Source: Dactylorhiza incarnata
Lineage: Eukaryota > Streptophyta > Magnoliopsida > Asparagales > Orchidaceae
Direction: 5' to 3'
NCBI GenBank assembly: GCA_033032865.1
Contig: JAWHQI010000267.1
Coordinates: forward strand, 1,878,501-1,942,500
Length of the DNA: 64,000 nucleotides
Below the pieces are notes generated by a model, which was not told where the DNA came from, did no database searches, and worked only from the letters and a program-made list of their open reading frames with translations. The position numbers were made by a program, and so were the translations under genes. This document shows positions 1 through 10,360 of the stretch, piece by piece (positions within the stretch are counted from its first letter, which is position 1; every line of letters starts with the position of its first letter).

Positions 1-2160
1 GGAGCTGTAAATGAGGATGTCATCAAAGAAAACCAAGATATACCTGCAGAGGGCCGACCATAACAAATCATTCATGGTGGCCTGAAAAGTGGCAGGTGCA
101 TTCATCAAGCCAAGTGTCATGACGAGGAACTCATAATGGTCGTCATGTGTGCGGAACGACATCTTGGGAATGTCCCCCCGCACTCGTAGCTGAAGATATC
201 CCGTGTGGAGGTCCAATTTGGAGAAATAGGATGCTCCTCGTAGCTCGTCCAACAACTTCTGAATGACGGGAATCGGGTATTTGCCCGGGATAGTGACCAT
301 GTTAAGTTCCCTGTAGTCCACGCAAAAATGCCAGTTGTCGTCCTTCTTGCGGACAAGGAGGGTCGGGCTGGAGAAAGGGCTAGCACTGGGGCAAATGATA
401 CCCGCGGAAAGCATGTCGCCCACAAGTGTATCAATTTCATCCTTTTACGCGTAATCGTATCGATACGGCCGAACAGCACGGAGGGCACGCCCCCTTGTAG
501 GGAGATGCGGTGATTCGTCGACTGGCGCGGTGGAAGTCGGGTCGTGGCGGCGAACACGCTCGAGAAGAGATCCAAAATGGCCAGGGCCAGAGGGGTCAGT
601 GAAGGAGACATCCTGGTCCACGACGTGCCATAAGTACGCAACACAATCAACATCGTCTGTCTTCTGAATGGAGCGAAGAGAGACGGTCTGGTGTAGAAGG
701 GCATAGTCTCCCTTCAGTCTTGAAGAAACCTCATAGTCATGTGATCCCAGTTCACGCTGACGTCTCCGAGGGTGCAGAGTCATGCGACCCCCAAGATAAT
801 GTCCACACCGCCTAGTGCAAAAGCATAGAAGTCAGCCCGGAAGGGGAAAGGGCCCACGATTAGGGAAAGAGTCGAGCAAAGGCCGTCTGTGGCCCGACAA
901 CAACCAAACCCCAAACAAACGATGAAGCGAGGGGCGCGGCTCAAAGTCAATTGTAAGCGATCCACCAGGAGCTGAGAGATGAAGTTGTGGCTCGCCCCAC
1001 TATCAATCATCACGATCACAGACAACCCCTAGAGTGTCCCTGAGAGCTTCATCGTCTGAGATCCCAAGATACCGTCGACGACAAACAGTGGAATGTCCAA
1101 GCGATGAAAGGTCGCAGCTGGAGGGCCCGCGTTAGTCGGATCCACTTCAAGTGCCTCAAAATCCGCAAGAGTAACCTCAAGCTCCTCGTCACTGATGAGG
1201 ACTTGGAGGTCTTTCAACCGACAATCGTGAGTCGGGGAGTAAGACTGTTTGCAACGAAAGCACAGCCCCTTTGTGTGAAGATCGCCGTACTCCTGATTGG
1301 ATAACATGGGGTGGGTCATCGGCCTTGGAGGACGTTGTGGTGGAACAGGCCGGCCTGGGGAAGGGAGCGCCTCCTGTTGTGGGGGACAGTAGGCCGCAAC
1401 AGTTCTGGCGGTCGGGCGAGTAGAAGTCATCGTGGGCGGCCGACCAGTGTCTACCATCCGGACTTGGAAGTCCACTTCAACCAAGCATGTGAGGTCCATG
1501 GACTCAACAATAGAAGGCGGATGGTGGGTGTGTAAGCGGGATATGCGGGAGTTCATGCATGAAGATAAGGTAGTGGTCTGGCGGAAAGCCCGACACATGC
1601 GTGCGGAGAGCAATGAATTCGTCAATGTAGTCATCAAGGGATCCCGTCAAGTGGACGCCACAAAGGCGCTCCACCGCTTTGCCTGAGTAGCGAGTATCAT
1701 ATCGACGAATGAACTCCTGTTGGAGAGCGGACCAAGACAGAGCTGGTGTGGACCGACGAAGCCAACGCACCCAATGGAGGGAGGAGCCCTCCATGCCGAT
1801 CAGAACTGTACTGACTTTGTGCGACTCCGAGATCTACCGAATATCGAAAAACTGCTCTGCTCGAGCAATCCATACCATGGGATCAGTGTCGTTGAAGGAC
1901 GGAACGTCGAAGGACCGTAGGCGAAACGGCGGCCGATGGAGTTGGTTCCTTGTAAGAGTCTGGGGATACTTGGAAAAGGGATGGGGAATCGTGTTGGAGG
2001 TTGCGGACGTGCTTGGGCGACCGGCCATAATGGCATCAAGCTTCACATCCATCCACAACATGTGTGCTTGGAGTGAAGCAATGGCGTTGTTGTGACCTTC
2101 AAGGTGACGGAGGATGGCCGGATCAGCTGGTGGAGGCGTTGATGCGTCAGAATGTGACAT
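1..2160 (-). pseudogene. gag-pol pseudogene of element A (gag, CCHC, protease, RT)
   Basis: Gag plausibly starts at the ATG at 2160 and covers a retrotransposon gag domain, with a nonsense codon near 1834 and a frameshift near 1550. A CX2C...HxC zinc knuckle (CFRC...HDC) lies near 1250. The protease active site DSGAS is at about 1000, after one in-frame stop at 1029-1031. A further frameshift near 780 leads into RT. RT is open in one frame from 783 to the window edge except for a stop at 445-447. It shows YFSKLDL and the catalytic FFDDI at about 20-40. The encoded polyprotein would supply capsid, protease and reverse transcriptase. As it stands it is broken in at least four places. Confidence 0.8.
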
Positions 2161-2439
2161 GGAGCGGAGCCGAGGGGGCATGCACACAGTTAAGGTGCGG
2201 CTGGTATCACGCGGAGGAGGATGGCCGGAAGAGCAGCGGCGCGGAGCTGGCGGGGACAACCGAAGGTAAGAAACCGTGATGTCAATGTTGATTCGGAAAT
2301 TCGTCGAGGAATGCGGACGAGAGGTGCGGACGACGATATCGGGGAGAAATGCGGGCGGCGATGTCGGCAGGAGGTGCGGACGCGATGTCGATGTCGACGA
2401 GGGAAGAAAGCGCGAAGTCTAAAGCAGAACTAGGAGCGT

Positions 2440-2804
2440 TGGTAATGCTTTGGGCGACAGAGACCGCGACCAAAAGGAAGGCTAGGTCGGACCAAGTGTT
2501 ACCGATCGGAAAATAAGAGTTCTGGCGGGAGAAAAATAGAGGAAAGGATGAGAGAAAGAAGAGGAGAAATAAACCCCTAGGGTTCCACTTTTTCATTACA
2601 CTCTAAAGATACATAATACATTAGCATCTTGGGCTTATATAGTGCCCAGCCCAAAAACAACATAGGAAAATAAAGATACAAGTCGTTGTCCAACCCTTCG
2701 CGTCACTAAGAACCTTCCGCCGACGTGTCACTTGCGGGTCGCTCGCGATGTAGGTAAACCGCCATGCCGGTGGATGTCCTTCTCCCTCCTCCGCATCTGT
2801 AACA
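2440..2804 (-). repeat. 5' LTR region of element A (inner border not fixed)
   Basis: The right end at 2804 gives a TG start on the minus strand. The segment around 2560-2790 aligns by eye with 5230-5465. Both share a CTAGGGTTCC block, a GGTTTATATA-like TATA region and a CCGCCG(A/G)CGTGT block. The left (inner) border is an estimate. Confidence 0.55.
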
Positions 2805-2997
2805 TTATCTCTCTACTTTCTTAATGTTTTCTTTGTTGTAACTTCTACTCATTTCAAGATGTCTAGACATGTATAACTGTCATTTGCAACAAAAAAATAC
2901 TGAGGCAGCTAACTTTAAAATATAATAAGGATTCCTGGATGTAATAAATTTGGAAATTGGTGGGTGACTACTAATAATATATGTAGTGTTCTATCAT

Positions 2998-3022
2998 ACA
3001 CACACACACACACACACACACA
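2998..3022. repeat. (CA)n microsatellite
   Basis: Uninterrupted CA dinucleotides followed by CATG. Confidence 0.9.
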
Positions 3023-3299
3023 TGTATACTAGTGGTCGTGCACGAGCTCCATCTGTGTACAGTGTGCGACGATGACAGTACCCGATCGTCGCTTGAGTAA
3101 TGGTTGAATGTTACTACTGTCGCACACTGTGCGTGTGGGTCCCTTATGCTCGGCTGGTAGTATTTATAAACAACATATATATGTTTTTAATTTTATGTTT
3201 ACTTTATGTATTAAAAAATCATGCGTTTTGTTAGATTAAAAAAATTAAAAATTGAAGGGCATATATTTATTTGATGATTTTTTTAACATAGTATAGATA

Positions 3300-3324
3300 T
3301 TATATATATATATATATATATATC
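3300..3324. repeat. (AT)n microsatellite
   Basis: Alternating AT run inside an AT-rich segment. Confidence 0.85.
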
Positions 3325-5160
3325 CATATGTGTATATATATAATAATTTCAACTTAACAAAGTTGTGGTCACTCCACTACTTCCTTATTTTACTCATTAT
3401 ATTTTCCAAAATATTTTCGCCTTTAAACTTCATTCCTAAAAAATTTTTAATAGCATTTCCATAATTCATTGAAATTTCCATCTTTAACTAAGATCTGACT
3501 ATCTTATTATTTAAATGCATTTAAGATCAAATCCCTAGATCTCTCCTCTTATCTAATTATTTATATAATAAACTAATTTTACATTGTTTGCTTTCCTCAT
3601 TGTCCTCTCTGCAAGACATCTACCTTTCTCTTAATCATTATAGGCCTATGTAAAAGTTAATTTCAGCCACTTTTAAGAGTACACTGATTTCCTTATTGAC
3701 CTTAAAATTTATAAATGTACAATCTACTACCAGTTTATTAGATATTCTAAAGCGCTTACTGCATTCTCTTTAATAACTATCTTATCTCACATCAAATTTG
3801 GGTTTGGGTCAACCACTTTTTTTTAACTCTACTAGCAATTTGGCTTGAAATGATAACAATTTCTCTTTCACCAACATACCGTACCAATGATTCATTTCAA
3901 TTGTTCTCTTTATGCTTCTAAAATATACGTTCATATAAAACCCCAGTAAATTCAAAGTTACCTAAATCAACTTACAATCCTTACAGATTAAAAAAACACT
4001 TCCTTTTTAGTTACAAAATTTTTTTTTCCACCAATACAACTTGATGAGCACTAATAATGAAAAACAAAGAGTATGCTTGGTGAACAGTAAATGCAGATCA
4101 AAGATAAACACTATATTTAAATTCATTCAGCTAAAATATTACAGGTTTGTTCAAAGGAAAAATATAAAGATCCACTGCATCCAAGTATTTGAAGAACACA
4201 CTTCAGGTCATCAACACAATCATACATTTACTTGCAAATCATGGATGAATAAATAAACAGAAAAATACAGTTGGCTCAATAGTGTTGATGTGCATCTTCT
4301 TTCAAAACCAAAATCCTCATCATCAGTTTACTTACCTTATGGTTAATATTGTGCATGAAAAAACGGTAAAGCAAAAATCTAGATGGGCTGTAAATTTGGA
4401 TGGAAGATCGACAATAACTAAAAAATCAGATTGACATTTGACACAGATTTGACCTCAACTAGCGAGAAACCAAAATAAGCTCAAATTCAGGCAACCTTGA
4501 TCATGATTAATCTTATTTCCAATCAAATTTTTTTATTAAAATTATGTGCATGCTATTTATTGTCATGTTATTTGTATAAACCTCGATCTATTTTGTGCAA
4601 CAAAAAATAAAGCTTCTTTTAATACAGAAGCTTATTTATTATCTATGTACTAGCAAGTGTGCATTGTGTCCTCACATACATTAAATCAAATATTTACACT
4701 CGCTCTGTTGCATTAACAGTTGTTATAATCACTATATGTTTTATTAATGCGATTGACGGCGCGTAAATAAATGTCCAACTGATTGTAATGCAAGAGGGAC
4801 AGTGTGCATGACAGCTAACATATATATATATATATCATCCATCCAACTACATTTATGAAATGGTATTGGCATGCTTGAATTTGTCTTAGGAGGCCAATAA
4901 ACATTTGAGTGAGATTTGGGGCAGGAAGCCATTTGCAATATAGAACACTGGGTGCCAAGCCTACTCAGTAACTAACTACATAAAGCATGCACTAATTTTA
5001 ATAAATTATCTTGAAAAATTTCATCCATGCTATCATAGCTCTACCCTTCTCCTTCTCAATCCTTTGACACTAATTGTGACTCCATTTAGATTTAATTGTG
5101 CCATTTGAGTGCTAACAGTATTAAATTGTATTATTAAATATAATGGTGGTGGCCTATGTT

Positions 5161-5470
5161 AGGGGATTTCGAAATGCAAGATATGCGGCTAAAGATTCTG
5201 AGAGGAACAGAGGGGAAGAGAGGAAGAGCAATACACCTAGGGTTCCAAATTTCTTAATACCACCAAGATAAAGAAAATACATAGCCTCGTGGGTTTATAT
5301 AACACCCCTGGTCCAATTACAAAACAAGGAAAGATACATTCGATTCACCAAAATATTTGCGCGTCTTAATGACTTTCCGCCGGCGTGTTACTAGCGGGCC
5401 TTTCGCGGCGCTGGTATACCCGCCACACTGGAAGACGTCCCTCTCCCTCTGCATCCGTAGCAGTCTACCT
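5161..5470 (-). repeat. Degenerate solo LTR related to element A
   Basis: The segment matches the LTR of the relic at the window start in block order: purine-rich stretch, CTAGGGTTCC, a TATATAA-containing block, then CCGCCGGCGTGT and a terminal ATCCGTAGCA. It has the same orientation, and no internal element sequence follows. Borders are approximate. Confidence 0.6.
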
Positions 5471-5863
5471 GATCTTAGAACTTATGTGGCAGCATTTTTG
5501 ATCCAAACTCCATCTTTTGGGTCTGCGACATTCACAACCACTAAAGCTTGATATAACTGGAGGATTGTAGCAGTATTTTGGCCCAAAACTCAATTTAGGA
5601 AAGTAGTGTTGTGACAGATGTTACCCAAAAGCTATTACGGTCCGTTCGGTTCAGTGGTTTTGAACCAGGTTTTTGGTTTCGGAATTAATAAAACAATTCG
5701 GGCGTTCGGTTCAGCGGAAATGAACCTGGTTTTGGTTTTTGCCGAAAACCATGTGTTTTCATAATACACTAAGCCGAAAAAATAGGTCTATTGTAGGGTT
5801 TTCACGGGTTTTGAACGGCGCAAGCGAAGAAGTGCGATTTCCCCTTCCTCCCTCGCTGTCGAC

Positions 5864-6052
5864 CGCTGCCGCCGGAGATTTCCTCGCCGCCGGTAACTAT
5901 TTCAGCTCCTTCTCCTCATATCTCCATCCACGTATTCCCCTCTACAGGCCGAATAATTTTTTTTGGAAATAGGCTTAACCCAGGTCCTTCTTCCCCACAT
6001 CTCCCATGTACGCGTCGACCGCTGCCACCGGAGATTTCCTCGCCGCCGGCGT
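5864..6052. repeat. Duplicated GC-rich block inside the TIR element
   Basis: A block of about 38 bp around the CCGGAGATTTCC core occurs at about 5858-5892 and 6013-6049. The spacing is about 155 bp. Confidence 0.7.
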
Positions 6053-6470
6053 CCTTCCTCTTTTTGCATCTTCATCTTACATTCCTCCCTCTTCTGCCTA
6101 CAGTCCCCCATTTTCTACCCAATTTCTGAATTTGTTCTGCTCAGTTTTATACAGTCCCCCTATTTTCTACCAGATTTCTAATTTTCTGCCAGTTTTATAG
6201 TGATTTTCTGCCAGTTTTATAGTGATTTTATGCCAGATTTCTTATTTTCTGCTCAGTTTTATACTAATTTTATGCTCAGGTTTCTAATTTTCTGTCAAAT
6301 TTCTGCATTTTTTCTACCCGATTACAGTCCCCCCTTTTGTTATGTGTTCATCTTCTGTACATGTGATTATTGCTTGTATTATCTTGTTAATTCCATCATG
6401 CATCTGAACAACAGAATTGCCCAAAATCAATTCCTGCAGCTCAAAACCTTCCTGCAGCCGAACAGCATAA

Positions 6471-6524
6471 TTGGAATTCAGGCAAAACCAAAACCTGCAG
6501 GTTTTGGTTTTGACTGAATTCCAA
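6471..6524. repeat. 54-bp near-perfect palindrome
   Basis: Two 27-nt arms meet at CCTG|CAGG with a single mismatched pair. The outer ends read TTGGAATTCAG and CTGAATTCCAA. It lies just inside the right TIR. Confidence 0.9.
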
Positions 6525-6559
6525 TTCTTCAAAATCAAAACCTGCGAACCGAACGGACC

Positions 6560-7162
6560 CTTTTAGTGTTTTTTCACCAATAAGTTTCACAATAGTCATC
6601 GCATTTTAGCACTCCCTCAAACAGGCCCAATATCTATTCATTTAATTTTGTGCAATTTCTAGCATGTATTGTACACGTCCCATGCATAATACCAAGCCTA
6701 TTATGTATATTTATTTTCCCCTTCGTGTAAAACCTATTATACAAATGATTAAAAAGATGTAGCTCTTGCTTTGCTATCTATTCTCTTAGCAAGACTTTTA
6801 ACTCTCTTAAAATCAATATAAACCTCAAATGTATTTAATCTTACTTCTCTCTAAACGCACATTTTGTTTCCTTAATAACATATTCTACATTCCTCGTCTA
6901 CGACCAAGTCTCCTTTACTCCTTGTTATTAGCCACTTCTAGACTCTCCTAAAATATTTACAAGAATTTTCTAAATAGAACTAGCTACCTTTTTTAACCTT
7001 AAATTGGCTCCACTAATGAACTTCAATCTACCTCTTTTATCAACTGAACTTCAAAGGTTTATATTTCTCATCTTTTAAATTCCATCACTTGATCTTTTAG
7101 GTCAAATTTTCTTCTTTATTCTCCTTAAATATACCATCCATCTTCCTAAAGTTATCAATTGA
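6560..7162. other. AT-rich DNA, no gene seen
   Basis: No recognisable coding exon, TE protein or structured RNA was found. Composition is AT/CT-rich. Confidence 0.55.
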
Positions 7163-7492
7163 AGGTTGTCATCACCCTCATATAGCAGCAACATCGACAA
7201 TTGAGAACTACACCTTCCTAAAGTTACAATCACTACTGTCAAATATCTTCCATTGAGTAATATCTACACCTTAGGTCGACCTTGTCAAATTTTCTTCTTT
7301 ATACTCCTTAAATATACCTCCATACCTATTTGAACATTTATTATTTTTCAACGAGCCTAAAGTTTCAACAACCATGGGTACAGTTAGAAAATGTGTACCA
7401 CAAGGACATCAAATCCAACTTCTTGAAGGTTGCCGCACCCTATATAGCAGCAACATCGACAACTGAGAACTACACCTTCCTAAAGTTACAAT
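7163..7492. repeat. Direct duplication of a 70-bp block
   Basis: A block containing TATAGCAGCAACATCGACAA and ending CCTTCCTAAAGTTACAAT occurs at about 7163-7231 and again at about 7421-7492. The repeats differ at a few sites. The second copy abuts the LTR at 7494. Confidence 0.8.
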
Positions 7493-7493
7493 T

Positions 7494-7780
7494 TGCTATG
7501 CCCCCGAACGCGCTGCGGTTCTCGGGACATAAGTACACTCGACGATCGAAGGAGGCCACACGGAGCAACGGGGCTGAACCAACCAGTTTAGCCCCCAATC
7601 AATAAAAGGAGCCAAAAGGGGCTGAACCACACGGTTCAGCCCCTATTGAGGGGCCGACAGGCCTTCTCTAGTCCCGGGGTATTTATAACCACGGGGCTCT
7701 CCTAGATGGGTTATGAAAGGATATTTCTCAGGTACTTCTTCCTCTCTCAATCTCCCTGCTCTTCTTCTTCGTTCATAACA
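7494..7780 (+). repeat. 5' LTR of element B
   Basis: It starts TGCTATG and ends CATAACA, an imperfect terminal inverted pair, directly before the primer binding site. It includes a GGGTATTTATAA box near 7677. Confidence 0.7.
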
Positions 7781-7781
7781 T

Positions 7782-7794
7782 TTGGTATCAGAGC
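7782..7794 (+). promoter_or_regulatory. Primer binding site of element B (tRNA-iMet type)
   Basis: TTGGTATCAGAGC follows the LTR end by one base and matches the usual plant initiator-Met tRNA complement. Confidence 0.85.
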
Positions 7795-7810
7795 TTTCTT
7801 TCCTGCGACC

Positions 7811-9177
7811 ATGGTGAACACCCGCTTGCACGAAGAGGCCGGCCGACTTGCAACCCTAGAAGAGAACTACGTCGGGTTGACGGACGCGGTAGCGGCCATC
7901 GAAGAAAGGATGAAGACATCGACAAAACAATTGAAGGAAAGGATGGACGCCCGCATGGAGGAGATCAAGATCCTCCTAGCACAAAATCTGAAGGGTAAGG
8001 CGGCGGCCAACGACGGAGCGGAGGCGGAAGCGTCAAATCAGCCTCCGTTGCACCCTCCGCTCCCGTGGACGGGCGGAATTAGCCCGCAACAGTCGTGCGG
8101 GAGAACGCACGGCATGCCTGCGACAGGCGGACCCGACGGGTCGCCCGACTGGGCGTCCCACCAGCGGCTTGGGGCGAACCCGGAATAGGCCGCACGGCCG
8201 CATGGCGGCCGCCGGAGCCAGCGGCGGGGTCGTCCGCCCTGGGCGGCCCATCGGCGGGCTGGAGCGAGGTCGGAGCAGGCCATACGGCTACTTGGCGCCC
8301 TCCGGAGCAAGCAGCGGGGCAGTTTCGATCAACCGGAACGCCGGGCGCTCCGATTGGAGGTGTTGCTGGACTTTTACCCCTCCCACGAGCCTTCGGACCG
8401 CCTACAGGCTATGGAAATGGCGATCAATGGAACATGCGGCCACCACCGACCGGTATCTACAAAGGACAACACATTGGCGACGGTCAAGGAAGGGAACGAT
8501 TGTCACCAGCCGTGGCCCAAGGGGGAATGTATTTTCCCGGACCCAAAGGACTGCACCCTCCCATGGAGCAGCAAAGGGCAGCAAATCAGAGGGCCTACAT
8601 GCCACCGAAGAGGACTCGCATGAATTTCCCCAAGTTCAGAGGAGGAGATGCGTTGGAGTGGGTGCAGAAAGCGGTACTTTTTTTCAATTATCAGGAAATC
8701 CCCGAGGAGCAATGGGTGCAACTGGCAGCTTTTCACCTGGAAGATGACGTCTACCAGTGGACACAGTGGTTCCTAAGGGGTTGTGGTTACGCGTCATGGA
8801 CAGAAGGGAACGGTGATGGAAAATCGCATAGAGTTTGAGAGGCTGGCCAATAGGGTCCGCTGGGAGAAGAAAACACTGCTGAGATGTTTCGTCTCTGGTC
8901 TGAAGGATCATCTGAGGGACGAGGTCCATGCCTATATGCCCCGCAGCTTGAGCCACGCCATCAGTCTGGCACGGATACAGGAGGAGCGCTTTAACAGACA
9001 AGGGAACCATACCACAGTGAGGGCTGCTACGGCTCCAACACCCACTAGGAGAGACCCTCCGGTGGTCAACCGCCGGTGACAAGACTGACCTGGCCTGAGC
9101 TGCAGGAAAGGAAGGAGAAAGACTTGTGCTTCAACTATGATGAAAAGTACGGGCCCGGACACAAGTGTCAGAAGATC
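7811..9177 (+). pseudogene. gag pseudogene of element B
   Basis: The start ATG at 7811 follows the primer site by 16 nt and opens into a coiled-coil-like N-terminus with repeated Glu/Lys. The frame is lost at 8186-8188 and resumes in other frames (8095-8838 and 8783-9079), so at least two frameshifts are present. A gag domain with WVQKAVLFF and HLRDEVHAY is seen. The zinc knuckle near 9127 reads CFNYDEK...GHKC, with the second Cys replaced by Tyr, so it probably cannot bind zinc normally. Gag would form the particle coat. This copy is not functional. Confidence 0.75.
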
Positions 9178-9391
9178 TAAGTCTACATGCTGAGGGAAGA
9201 AGAGGAGGAAGAGAACGCTTCAGAGGCGGAGAGGGAGGACGAGTTGGACCTGACGGAGTCAGAGTATCTTTGCAGGTGATGGAAGGGTGCACCGCTCCTC
9301 TTACCATGCGCATTTCCGGGAGGGTGGTCCAGGAACGGGTAACGATTCTGATTGATAGTGGTAGCACCCACAATTTCATCAACCTCGTGGC
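9165..9391 (+). pseudogene. Protease fragment of element B
   Basis: The aspartic protease motif LIDSGSTHNFI is at about 9348-9380. Coding similarity stops a few residues later, at about 9390, where the frame and homology jump to the pol C-terminus. Confidence 0.75.
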
Positions 9392-9565
9392 ACAAAGTAC
9401 CGTCCTGAAATTCTTGTTAAGTGGAAGAATTTGACTGAGGCGCACAACACCTGGGTTGATCTACTGGAGTTTCGTAAGCTGTTTTCGGACTTCCATCTTA
9501 AGGACAAGCTGGTGCTTGATGGACTTTCACCTGTCTGGCGAATGTGTCAATGTCAGTACTCATAA
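9392..9565 (+). pseudogene. Chromodomain-like pol C-terminus of element B
   Basis: A 57-codon open stretch ends at a TAA at 9563-9565. It carries the chromodomain signature EILVKWKNL...TWVD followed by FPDF-like FSDFHLKDK. In chromoviruses this domain follows integrase and guides integration to chromatin. Here it directly follows protease in a different frame. Confidence 0.75.
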
Positions 9566-9710
9566 GAGTGCAAGCTAACAGGTTTGTAGAAAAGGGGTCA
9601 ACAATTGGAGCCTCTTCGCAGGATAGTAGGGGCTAGGGGAGAGAGTGAATTAGATTTTGATTCTTTTTTGGAGAATAACTTAATAAATTCTCGCTAAGAT
9701 CTAGAATTTA
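9566..9710. other. Short unassigned stretch between element B and the RTE insertion
   Basis: No LTR matching 7494-7780 and no coding signal was seen. Confidence 0.5.
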
Positions 9711-9726
9711 GGCAACAAGGGCAACA
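9711..9726. repeat. Target-site duplication, left copy (RTE fragment)
   Basis: GGCAACAAGGGCAACA is repeated exactly at 10345-10360. Confidence 0.85.
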
Positions 9727-10344
9727 ACAACAACACTCAAGCTTTTATCCCAGCATAGTGGGGTCGGCTATATGGATCCTTTGTCGCCATTGTGCCCTAT
9801 CTTTAATCATAGTCTCACTAATGCCTAAGTACATCATGTCTTTCCTTATAGTTTCATTCAAGTCTTTTTGGTCTACCACACCCCCGTTTAACATGTCTAG
9901 CGACTAAACTCTCACAACGCCTAACAGGTGCCTCTAATGGTCTCCTATGTACATGTCCGAACCATCTTAAACGAGCTTCTCGCATCTTCTCTACAATTGG
10001 CACCACTCATGTCTTATCTCTGATACATTCATTCATAATTTAATGCAGTCTCATGTGACCACACATCCACCAAAGCATTCTCATATCTGCAACTACCATT
10101 TTTTGCTCATGTACACCATTCAGAGTCCAACACTCAGAACCGTAGAGCATTGTTGGCCTAATTGCAGTACGGTAAAACTTGCATTTAAGTTTTAATGGTA
10201 CTTTACGATCACATAAGATCCCAGACGCGCATCTCCACTTCAACCAACCTGCTTGGATTCTATGTATCACATCTTTATCTACAACTCCATCTTTTTGAAT
10301 TATCGATCCCAGATATTTAAAGCACTCATTGCGTGAAATATCTT
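9727..10344 (-). mobile_element. 5'-truncated RTE-type non-LTR retrotransposon
   Basis: The 618-bp insertion is flanked by an exact 16-bp TSD. Its 3' end (left, on the minus strand) carries a (TTG)n tail, which is characteristic of plant RTE elements. The coding part is the C-terminal end of the RT/endonuclease protein. The 5' truncation fits normal target-primed reverse transcription. Confidence 0.85.
9745..10344 (-). pseudogene. RTE reverse-transcriptase C-terminal fragment
   Basis: On the minus strand the frame shows FKYLGSIIQ, HRIQAGWLKWR, FYRTAIRPTMLYGSECW and MRMLWWMCGH, the conserved C-terminal blocks of plant RTE-clade proteins. It then continues, with frame damage, toward ADPTMLG at the 3' end. 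Catalytic RT motifs and the endonuclease domain are missing, so the fragment is inactive. Confidence 0.85.
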
Positions 10345-10360
10345 GGCAACAAGGGCAACA
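10345..10360. repeat. Target-site duplication, right copy (RTE fragment)
   Basis: Exact copy of 9711-9726. Confidence 0.85.

Larger units (their letters stand above)
1..2804 (-). mobile_element. Ty3/gypsy LTR retrotransposon relic A, cut by window edge
   Basis: Read on the minus strand, the order is 5' LTR (right), gag, zinc knuckle, protease and reverse transcriptase, running off the left edge of the window within RT. The LTR appears to start (TG) at 2804, where the minus strand reads TGTTACAG. I could not fix its inner border and saw no initiator-Met primer site. An LTR-like transcription start region is seen around 2570-2660, with the same layout as the solo copy near 5161-5470. Stop codons and frameshifts in gag and pol make the element inactive. 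The 3' half lies outside the window. Confidence 0.85.
2805..5160. other. AT-rich intergenic DNA, no gene seen
   Basis: No convincing coding exon, TE protein or RNA gene was recognised. The stretch contains a (CA)n run at about 2998-3022, an (AT)n run at about 3300-3324, and a 12-bp inverted repeat at 3059-3070 / 3119-3130. Short ORFs such as 4041-4256 and 4744-4938 have AT-driven composition and no recognisable motif. Confidence 0.6.
5639..6559. mobile_element. Non-autonomous TIR DNA element, about 0.9 kb
   Basis: GGTCCGTTCGGTTC at 5639-5652 is repeated in inverted orientation at 6546-6559. The left subterminal region repeats the motif (TTCGGTTCAG near 5644 and 5705). No transposase is present. 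Inside, a GC-rich block reading CTGCCGCCGGAGATTTCC near 5868 is duplicated near 6022, next to T-rich repeats. No clean TSD was found, so the superfamily is open (hAT- or PIF/Harbinger-like termini). Confidence 0.65.
7494..9565 (+). mobile_element. Ty3/gypsy relic B with internal deletion
   Basis: 5' LTR, initiator-Met-type primer site, gag, zinc knuckle and protease are followed directly by the C-terminal chromodomain-like end of pol. RT, RNase H and most of integrase are absent. No 3' LTR follows. The element therefore cannot encode its own polymerase. Confidence 0.85.

Noticed and set aside
117..704. 195-codon minus-strand ORF
   Set aside because: Wrong frame over the RT domain. The true RT frame is the one with FFDDI and one internal stop.
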